A stretch of 29,959 nt of DNA, taken from IMG/VR virus record IMGVR_UViG_3300030328_002129, positions 1-29,959 of that record; one strand, given 5' to 3'. Below, in pieces: positions 23,419 to 28,765 of this stretch (position 1 is the stretch's first letter; every line of letters starts with the position of its first letter). Origin of the DNA: a virus. Under the pieces are notes generated by a model that was given only the letters and a program-made list of their open reading frames with translations, did no database searches and had not been told where the DNA came from. Both the position numbers and the translations under genes were made by a program.

Positions 23419-23611
23419 CTATTTTCTTTGCTAACATCTTTACTTGTTCTTCTAATTTATCAATTCTGTTATCTGCATCATTAGGCAGTTCCATATAATT
23501 AAGCACTTTATCCAGCTTATATACCTTTGCAATATGATCCATAATTTTAGGCAATATCTTATCTCCTAAAACAAACTTTGCAATCATAGGTATAAAAGAA
23601 GCAGGTATCAC
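23411..23611 (-). CDS. Short helical protein, 66 aa
   Basis: It begins at GTG (23609-23611), which overlaps the previous stop as GTGA. The N-terminal 20 residues are hydrophobic (IPASFIPMIAKFVLGDKIL) and the C-terminus is a charged coiled-coil-like helix (RIDKLEEQVKMLAKKIDE). It is the last member of a series of small helical proteins after the lysozyme. A membrane-associated or fibre-chaperone role is possible. No family is recognised. Confidence 0.6.
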   Translation of the reverse strand: MIPASFIPMIAKFVLGDKILPKIMDHIAKVYKLDKVLNYMELPNDADNRIDKLEEQVKMLAKKIDE

Positions 23612-23808
23612 TTTTTAGCCATATCCTCAATTACATCTTTAACTGCTGACAATACACCTTCTGCTAATGCAATCTCATCTTTTTCACTAACAAATGGTAT
23701 ATCAACTTTAGATGCTATGTTTTTAGCTAATTCTTTTTTATTGGCTTCTAATTGACCTATAACCATATTAATAGCCATGCCTTTTATTGCTTTAACTAAT
23801 GCTTTCAT
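23608..23808 (-). CDS. Short helical protein, 66 aa, second of pair
   Basis: The product (MKALVKAIKGMAINMVIGQL, then KKELAKNIASKVDIPFVSEKDE and a final acidic helix VKDVIEDMAKK) is amphipathic and has no clear transmembrane helix. The IASKVDIPFVSEKDE segment resembles small proteins encoded beside phage and plasmid membrane proteins that I have seen annotated only as hypothetical. It overlaps both neighbours by one to four bases. Function unknown. Confidence 0.6.
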   Translation of the reverse strand: MKALVKAIKGMAINMVIGQLEANKKELAKNIASKVDIPFVSEKDEIALAEGVLSAVKDVIEDMAKK

Positions 23809-24113
23809 TATTTCCCTTTCATTTGTAAATCAATATAAATTTTTAAATCACTCTTAATTTCAGCCATCCACTTTTTAATCTTTTCTGTATCATCTCTTTC
23901 TTGGTCAAATCTCAAGTGCATTTGTTTCTTAATACTATCTAATTCTTTAATAAGGTTATCATGCCTTTCATCAAACCTGTTTAAAGTATCTTCTACTTTT
24001 TCTTTCAAAATATACCTTATAACGCTATATAATGCAAAAGCTAGGGCAATACTCATTGCAATAGGAAAACCTAGTTCCTGCACTAATCTTATGGCTTCAT
24101 CAGTCATTTGCAT
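23808..24113 (-). CDS. YvrJ-like single-helix membrane protein, 101 aa
   Basis: The N-terminus (LVQELGFPIAMSIALAFAL, residues 10-28) forms one transmembrane helix of YvrJ type, characterised by the (N/E)xGFPI start, followed by a charged coiled coil (FDERHDNLIKELDSIKKQM). It is a clear relative of the 93-aa protein at 24836-25117, sharing ELG(F/I)P(I/V)A, a following Y, and LD/FDE-(R/Q)xxxxx(I/L)I. Such proteins are often holin-like or lysis-regulatory. It lies four genes from the lysozyme. A CG dinucleotide at 24023 spans a serine-valine codon boundary. Confidence 0.7.
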   Translation of the reverse strand: MQMTDEAIRLVQELGFPIAMSIALAFALYSVIRYILKEKVEDTLNRFDERHDNLIKELDSIKKQMHLRFDQERDDTEKIKKWMAEIKSDLKIYIDLQMKGK

Positions 24114-24402
24114 ACATCTTTCTTTTAAGATATTCTATATCATCACTATTATTACTTAATTGAGCCTGTAAAAACTCAATAGTCTTGTCTTGCCTAATGT
24201 CAGAGGGAATTGGAAGGTCTTGAACTTTGACCAATTCTTTTACTGAGCTTACATTCATTTCAACATTATGCTCTAACATTCTAATTCTACTTTCTAAATC
24301 CCTATAGCCAAACACTAAAACTCCAATTAATCCTAGTGCTTGTAACGCCATAGGGAGACTAATTTTAAAGTGGCTTTTTTCATTTATGGTTGGATCACTC
24401 AT
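24100..24402 (-). CDS. Single-helix membrane protein, 100 aa
   Basis: A short polar N-terminus is followed by a transmembrane helix at about 14-32 (ISLPMALQALGLIGVLVFG), a charged region (YRDLESRIRMLEHNVEM) and a C-terminal coiled coil (IEFLQAQLSNNSDDIEYLKRK). This is the layout expected of an inner-membrane spanin or antiholin, but no partner lipoprotein is nearby, so the role is open. It overlaps its neighbours (14 and 4 bases). Its GCG alanine codon at 24345-24347 is one of the very few CG sites in the window. Confidence 0.65.
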   Translation of the reverse strand: MSDPTINEKSHFKISLPMALQALGLIGVLVFGYRDLESRIRMLEHNVEMNVSSVKELVKVQDLPIPSDIRQDKTIEFLQAQLSNNSDDIEYLKRKMYAND

Positions 24403-24839
24403 TTCTTTAAAGGCTTATCCTTTCCATACAGCACATCTTGATCAGATACATGGATATTTGTAGCACCTTCTGTTAAAGAAACTTCTTTATCACCTAGCCT
24501 GATTGATTGAGATTTGTTTTTTTCTGATTTTAAATGGTCAATTAGTGCAGCATTTTGCTCTGAATAACCCTTAATAATAGATACAATAGGATCTTCTTTG
24601 TCCTTATGTCCTGTCATAGTATTAAGAATTGAAATTAATGCCATTGATGTAGAAGATGTAGCTGCTGATATAATAGCAATAGCTGACATATCTTTAATAA
24701 ACACAATAGAACCAACAAGCCCAGCAAACAATAAAACAATAGTAGGTAAAGCCCATTTAGCAATATTAACAGCAGCCTTATCTCTCATAATTCTGATGTC
24801 TCTTGCTCTTTGCTGTTTTATCTTATCTATATCACTCAC
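24399..24839 (-). CDS. Holin-like protein with two transmembrane helices, 146 aa
   Basis: Residues 1-27 are basic and charged; two hydrophobic helices follow at about 28-48 (WALPTIVLLFAGLVGSIVF) and 52-74 (SAIAIISAATSSTSMALISI), then a soluble tail with charged helices (KEDPIVSIIKGYSEQ) and a beta-like end. Two closely spaced helices and a place two genes after the lysozyme make this the best holin candidate in the cassette. The charged N-terminus of about 27 residues and 70-residue tail are longer than in classic class II holins. Confidence 0.65.
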   Translation of the reverse strand: MSDIDKIKQQRARDIRIMRDKAAVNIAKWALPTIVLLFAGLVGSIVFIKDMSAIAIISAATSSTSMALISILNTMTGHKDKEDPIVSIIKGYSEQNAALIDHLKSEKNKSQSIRLGDKEVSLTEGATNIHVSDQDVLYGKDKPLKK

Positions 24840-25117
24840 TTTTTAATTCCATTTGATGTTTTTAAAGCCTTGACAACTTCTAAAAATGTTTTATAGATAG
24901 ACTTCATCTCTGTGTTGGTTTCTACTATTTTAGTGGTAAATTCTTTCTGAACATTGATCAGGGTTATTAATATATCTTCCTGCCTTTTAGCTTGTTCATC
25001 AAGTTTTTGCATTAACCTTCCATTTATAAAGCCTATTAAATAATAACAACCATAACCAAGAACACAGGCTACTGCTACAGGTATGCCTAATGATTCTATT
25101 AATCCTACTACATCCAC
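24836..25117 (-). CDS. YvrJ-like membrane protein, 93 aa, adjacent to lysozyme
   Basis: One transmembrane helix at about 11-31 (GIPVAVACVLGYGCYYLIGF) is followed by an amphipathic coiled coil (LDEQAKRQEDILITLINVQ) and a lysine-rich end. It is a paralogue of the protein at 23808-24113. It lies directly after the lysozyme and overlaps it by one base, as holins and antiholins often do. The single helix would suit a pinholin, antiholin or a scaffold for the lysozyme; I cannot choose. Confidence 0.7.
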   Translation of the reverse strand: MDVVGLIESLGIPVAVACVLGYGCYYLIGFINGRLMQKLDEQAKRQEDILITLINVQKEFTTKIVETNTEMKSIYKTFLEVVKALKTSNGIKK

Positions 25118-25524
25118 TAGCCATGATCTCTAACAACAGTAGCTAATCTATTTGCTCTATTTGGTGTTTGCTTTGACCATAGGCTGTCAAGCATTTCATC
25201 TGCTGCTTGTTTCCATTCTTTATTTTTCATATGTGCAATAGCTTTTTTAAACTTAGAGAATCCATGCACTCCTAATTGGAAGCACATTTCAACCACAACA
25301 CCCTGCACTTCAGGAGGTAGTTCATCATACCAAGCCCACTTATTTGATAATTCTAAGTGTAAACTTGATACTCTACCAGCTAATATGTGCAAAGATTCTT
25401 CTTCTGTAATCCAAGTGAAGCCATGTCCAATAGTCCAAACTCCCATAGTGCATTGATATGGTGTTCTCTCAAACCCTTCATTAGCACCTATTCTTTTAAC
25501 AAGTGATTTAAAATCAGGAATCAT
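25117..25524 (-). CDS. Endolysin, GH24 phage lysozyme with E-C-T triad
   Basis: The 135-aa enzyme cleaves peptidoglycan between N-acetylmuramic acid and N-acetylglucosamine at the end of infection. The active site motif E16-x8-C25-x5-T31, in NEGFERTPYQC and WTIGHG, is intact in spacing; the central residue is cysteine where T4 has aspartate (D20), a substitution known from other GH24 members. A second conserved region with LPPEVQGVVVEMCFQLG (75-91) and the GFSKFKKAI helix follows. No signal-arrest helix is seen at the N-terminus, so export would need a holin. The stop overlaps the next ATG. The gene sits between capsid and tail genes, an uncommon location for lysis. Confidence 0.92.
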   Translation of the reverse strand: MIPDFKSLVKRIGANEGFERTPYQCTMGVWTIGHGFTWITEEESLHILAGRVSSLHLELSNKWAWYDELPPEVQGVVVEMCFQLGVHGFSKFKKAIAHMKNKEWKQAADEMLDSLWSKQTPNRANRLATVVRDHG

Positions 25525-25664
25525 TTTTTCTTTGTATTTTTTTTAGAAGATGTTTCTTTTATTTCATCAAACATTTTAGCACAATTTTTAATATATTCTT
25601 CACTATGAACATTTGAATCTGTTTTAACAATAAACCCATTAGGTTTTTTAAATTTTCTTAGCAT
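25521..25664 (-). CDS. Small basic protein, 47 aa
   Basis: An ATG at 25662-25664, eight bases after an AAGGAG site, opens a 47-residue frame (MLRKFKKPNGFIVKTDSNVH, then EEYIKNCAKMFDEIKE and a lysine-rich end KKNTKKK). Its stop overlaps the lysozyme start as ATGA. It is the first gene after the capsid hairpin, and its basic ends and central acidic helix suggest a nucleic-acid or capsid-binding protein. Similar short basic proteins starting with a KKPNGFIV-like stretch occur in other phages, but I cannot name a family. Confidence 0.7.
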   Translation of the reverse strand: MLRKFKKPNGFIVKTDSNVHSEEYIKNCAKMFDEIKETSSKKNTKKK

Positions 25665-25679
25665 TTAATCTCCTTATTC

Positions 25680-25717
25680 AATATGAGGGCAAAGCACCTC
25701 AACCTCACCCTCATATT
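25680..25717 (-). promoter_or_regulatory. Hairpin between capsid gene and lysis block
   Basis: A ten-base inverted repeat, AATATGAGGG (25680-25689) and CCCTCATATT (25708-25717), with an 18-base loop sits just after the major capsid stop. On the transcribed strand no U tract follows, and the AAGGAG of the next gene comes within a few bases, so partial termination or protection of the capsid message from 3' decay seems more likely than full termination. It shares the 12-mer TATGAGGGCAAA with the main terminator at about 8003-8014. Confidence 0.6.
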
Positions 25718-25735
25718 TAATTAACAACTATTTAT

Positions 25736-26635
25736 TTAAGATACATCTGATGTTAAAGATACAGCAAATAAATCTTTTATCATAGTTTCACCCCAAAATC
25801 CTGTAGCAACAACTTCTGTTGCTCTTTTTGCAGCATTTCTTTGTTCTTCTATTCTAATAAGACCATCTACACCAATACCTACACCAAAAGCACCAGCACT
25901 AAATGCACAACCTTCTTCATCATCTCCTGATATTTCAGTTATTTGTGGAGAAGTATATACATCAAAACCTGCTAACCTTGTTACAAATCCATTAGTTGCA
26001 AGTTCTTGTCCTTGAGCCATTCCAAATGAAGAATAAGGTTTAGCATTAGAACCTGTTACAGCTACATCTGTAATTAACTTTCTAACACCTTTTGCACCCC
26101 ACACCTGCTTTGTTCCAAGTGCTAAATTTAAAGGTGCTGGTGCGCCATTTGCATTTAACAATCTTAAACAATCAAATATGTGAGATAATGCTAAAGTTGT
26201 ACCTGCACCACAAGCATCACTTGTCAATGAACCTGCTGCAAATAAATTAGCAATATCATCATCTAACCTCATAGCAACTGCATTACCAATCACTGCACCT
26301 GCTGTTTCTTTTAAACTTCCTGCACCATAACCCATTTGAGAAAGGTCTGTAATATCAACCTGTATTCCATGCTCTCCAATAGTAGCAGTTCTTGCTGTAG
26401 TAGCAAGTGCCTGAGCAGTTCCTGCTGTTCCTTCTGTTAATGCAGGAACATCTGCAAGTGCCACAGCAGTCCAATCAGAAAATTCAACTGATCCTGTTCC
26501 TTGTGCTGCCTGTTTTGATGTTACCAATGGAAGAAAGACATTTGTCTTATTAAATGCTACAACAGCATCTCCTATTGTCATTCCAATACCACCTGCTAAT
26601 GTGCTTGTAGTAGTTGCACCATCACTTAAAGCCAT
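25736..26635 (-). CDS. Major capsid protein (HK97 fold likely)
   Basis: The 299-aa protein is Ala-, Gly- and Thr-rich and has the look of HK97-fold capsid proteins from marine phages: an N-terminal arm, the beta-hairpin FSDWTAVALADVPALTEGT (about 52-70), GEHGIQVDITDLSQMGYG (88-105), a long helix (AVIGNAVAMRLDDDIANLF) and the C-terminal strands FDVYTSPQITEI and IRIEEQRNAAKRATEVVATGFWG. It follows scaffold-like genes and precedes the lysis and tail blocks. Two Shine-Dalgarno sites (GAGG at 26640-26660 region) support high expression. No decoration protein is separately recognisable. One CG is at 26143 (in a GCGC). Confidence 0.9.
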   Translation of the reverse strand: MALSDGATTTSTLAGGIGMTIGDAVVAFNKTNVFLPLVTSKQAAQGTGSVEFSDWTAVALADVPALTEGTAGTAQALATTARTATIGEHGIQVDITDLSQMGYGAGSLKETAGAVIGNAVAMRLDDDIANLFAAGSLTSDACGAGTTLALSHIFDCLRLLNANGAPAPLNLALGTKQVWGAKGVRKLITDVAVTGSNAKPYSSFGMAQGQELATNGFVTRLAGFDVYTSPQITEISGDDEEGCAFSAGAFGVGIGVDGLIRIEEQRNAAKRATEVVATGFWGETMIKDLFAVSLTSDVS

Positions 26636-26695
26636 AATTTACCTCTTATTTATCCTCTTTCAACTGCTTGTTAGCCTTCAAGTAGGATTAATTAA

Positions 26696-26974
26696 TTATT
26701 TATTTTTATTTAATGTTCCCTTACCAAATCCAGCAAATAAACCTAATCCAGCACTTTCAAGATTTTTTCCTTGTGATTTTTTATGATACCTATTTTCTAA
26801 TTCAGAAACATAATCATCATAATTTATTTTCTGATCTTTATGATATGTATCAGAACTTCCATCAGGATTAGTACAATGTTTTAATGTTTTATTTGGATCA
26901 ACATTGACACCAAAAGCATCATGTCCACCATCATTAATTTTAACCTTGTCTTTTTTTACTATTATTTCTGACAT
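26696..26974 (-). CDS. Small head-region protein, 92 aa
   Basis: The protein (SEIIVKKDKVKINDGGHDAF, then NVDPNKTLKHCTNPDGSSDT and a C-terminal Gly-rich, basic end) lies between the scaffold-like gene and the capsid gene, with a 60-base gap before the capsid gene. No family is recognised. A minor capsid, decoration or accessory scaffold role is possible. It begins directly at the stop of the scaffold-like gene (TAA ATG). Confidence 0.6.
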   Translation of the reverse strand: MSEIIVKKDKVKINDGGHDAFGVNVDPNKTLKHCTNPDGSSDTYHKDQKINYDDYVSELENRYHKKSQGKNLESAGLGLFAGFGKGTLNKNK

Positions 26975-27547
26975 TTAACCACCATAAGCTATTTTCACAC
27001 CACTACCTGTTACACCTCTTGATTTTTGATAGCCTTGTGGATCATTTGCAGCCCATTCAGCAGGAGAATTATATCCACCAAATTCACCCTTTGCAGTTTC
27101 ACCTGCTCTAGCTGAACTTGTTTTATTTGAATTTGCAACCATCTGCTCATCTTGAACAAACTTCTGCAAATTACCCATGCTCATACCATCTGTAATATAT
27201 CTCCTATCTTCAGGAACTTGATTAACAAGCCCTTCTCTAATAGCAGATAAATCATTTTTATAAACCTCATTCTGTTCTTTGAACCTACTAAGCTGTGAAT
27301 TAGTTTCATTGTATAGGGCTTCAAATTCTTGATTCTTTTTCATAGCTTCCTGTCTTTGTTCCTCCTGTGCTGATTCCATCTTTGAAAGCTGTGCTTTTAA
27401 ATCTTCATTTTCAGACTTAAACTGATTCTTAACTTGATTAACTTCTGCAAACCTATCATAAGGTACATCATTTTTATTAGCTTGTGTGCTAGGATTTGTT
27501 TCACTGTTTCCTTCAGTTTGTGGTTGAGCCTTTGTTTCTTCTGACAT
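26975..27547 (-). CDS. Scaffold-like protein
   Basis: The 190-aa protein is highly charged and largely helical: an unstructured N-terminus rich in Q, T, S and N (KAQPQTEGNSETNPST), a long coiled coil at about 35-105 (VKNQFKSENEDLKAQLSKME, KKNQEFEALYNETNSQLSRF) and a Gly-rich C-terminus (ARAGETAKGEFGGYNSP). That architecture and the position right before the capsid gene are typical of capsid scaffolds, which shape the prohead and then leave. No protease is encoded in the block, so scaffold exit rather than cleavage is likely. Confidence 0.8.
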   Translation of the reverse strand: MSEETKAQPQTEGNSETNPSTQANKNDVPYDRFAEVNQVKNQFKSENEDLKAQLSKMESAQEEQRQEAMKKNQEFEALYNETNSQLSRFKEQNEVYKNDLSAIREGLVNQVPEDRRYITDGMSMGNLQKFVQDEQMVANSNKTSSARAGETAKGEFGGYNSPAEWAANDPQGYQKSRGVTGSGVKIAYGG

Positions 27548-27590
27548 TTTAATTCCTCTTTTGTGAGTTAAAGTTATGCTTTAATTTAAG

Positions 27591-28037
27591 TTAGCCAATA
27601 TTAAAAGTACCACCTTTTATTTTACCAAGTTCTTTTCTAACATATTTATCAGCTTCTTTTAATACAAATTTTTCAACAGGTTTAGGTATAGGTTTTGATT
27701 CACTTGATATAACTCTTTTTAATTTAGCAAGTTGTTTAACTTTAGCACCTTGTGTTGGAAAGCCAAAAGTAAATCCATTTATCAAATATTTTACAAATTG
27801 AAAATCATTTAATAAATCTCCTGATAATACAGGTGCATTACTTTGTGAAAACTTTGATGAGATCCTTTTAATCTTCTTTGATTTTTTTGCTTTGTTGTAT
27901 TGTGATGTATATTGACCATATGATTTACCATCTACCTGCTTTGCTTTTGAACCACCACCAGCAGGATCAAATATATACTTTCTATATTCCTTAACAACTT
28001 CTGCTGCTATTTTTCTAAAGAATTTATTATCTAACAT
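27591..28037 (-). CDS. Virion morphogenesis protein-like, basic, 148 aa
   Basis: This lysine-rich protein (MLDNKFFRKIAAEVVKEYRK onward, with APVLSGDLLNDFQFVK at about 89-104, and KLKRVISSESKPIPKPVEKF) looks like the gpG/gp10-type family of phage morphogenesis proteins, where an alpha-beta core has the LSGxLxxS-type turn. Such proteins act in head-tail joining. It is coded between the MuF-like gene and scaffold. Its ATG overlaps the upstream stop as TAATG. The family match is by pattern, so moderate confidence. Confidence 0.6.
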   Translation of the reverse strand: MLDNKFFRKIAAEVVKEYRKYIFDPAGGGSKAKQVDGKSYGQYTSQYNKAKKSKKIKRISSKFSQSNAPVLSGDLLNDFQFVKYLINGFTFGFPTQGAKVKQLAKLKRVISSESKPIPKPVEKFVLKEADKYVRKELGKIKGGTFNIG

Positions 28038-28765
28038 TATTTCTCAAACTTTTTAGGGTTATATCCTTGATCTTCAGGTGATGATGATACTTCTTCCCAT
28101 TTATGTCTGCAATTCCAAATCTCATTATTCATATCACCAAATCTATTAATTATTTCCTGCCTTGTAGCTTCACCAAATCCTATCTTATCTATACATTCCT
28201 CCCTAGTCCTATCATCATAAGCACCTATATAAACATACTTTGTTTTTGCAGGTGCTTTTTCAGCCATCATATTAGTAACTGAATTGCTGTATTGATTAAA
28301 GCCTGTTTGTATTTCTTTCTGTATATTATCTGCTGAATATCCTAAATCTTCTAATCTGCCTTTAGAATCTTTTAATATTTGATTTGGAAATTTGCCTGTA
28401 GATATACCATCAACAATTATACTTCTTATATCATTACCAACTACATCAGTATATCTTGATGATAGCTTATTATCAACACTAGTTAAAAGCCCTCTTAATG
28501 ATTTTTCTGTTAATGGTGTTGTTGTTCTATATGTGTTTTCTAATATACTAATTGCACCTGCTTGTAATGTGCTTGATCTAATTGGCTTCTGTTTTAATTC
28601 TAATGCTTTACCTATATTTATACCTGATAATATTTCTATAGCTTGTTCTGATGTTTTACCTTCTACAAGTTTCAATAGTGCAGCAAAAACTTCATCAAAT
28701 GATTGCTCAAACTTTTTAGCTAACTCACTTGCTCTAGCTTCTAATTCATCATGTATATCAGCCAT
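28037..28765 (-). CDS. Head morphogenesis protein, MuF-like
   Basis: The 242-aa protein is helical for about 170 residues and then has the MuF C-terminal signature: YIGAYDDRTREECIDKIG (179-196, the usual D.R.R..C segment) and NCRHKWEEVS (218-227). MuF proteins are minor head components, located by the portal, that sometimes carry toxin or processing domains; none is present here, as the length is that of the basic form. It directly follows the portal (TAA then ATG) in standard order. No protease motif is visible. Confidence 0.85.
   Translation of the reverse strand: MADIHDELEARASELAKKFEQSFDEVFAALLKLVEGKTSEQAIEILSGINIGKALELKQKPIRSSTLQAGAISILENTYRTTTPLTEKSLRGLLTSVDNKLSSRYTDVVGNDIRSIIVDGISTGKFPNQILKDSKGRLEDLGYSADNIQKEIQTGFNQYSNSVTNMMAEKAPAKTKYVYIGAYDDRTREECIDKIGFGEATRQEIINRFGDMNNEIWNCRHKWEEVSSSPEDQGYNPKKFEK

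Noticed and set aside
26640-26672. Imperfect inverted repeat CTGCTTG / CAAGTAG upstream of the capsid gene
   Set aside because: On the transcribed strand it has an A-C mismatch and only seven pairs; too weak to call.
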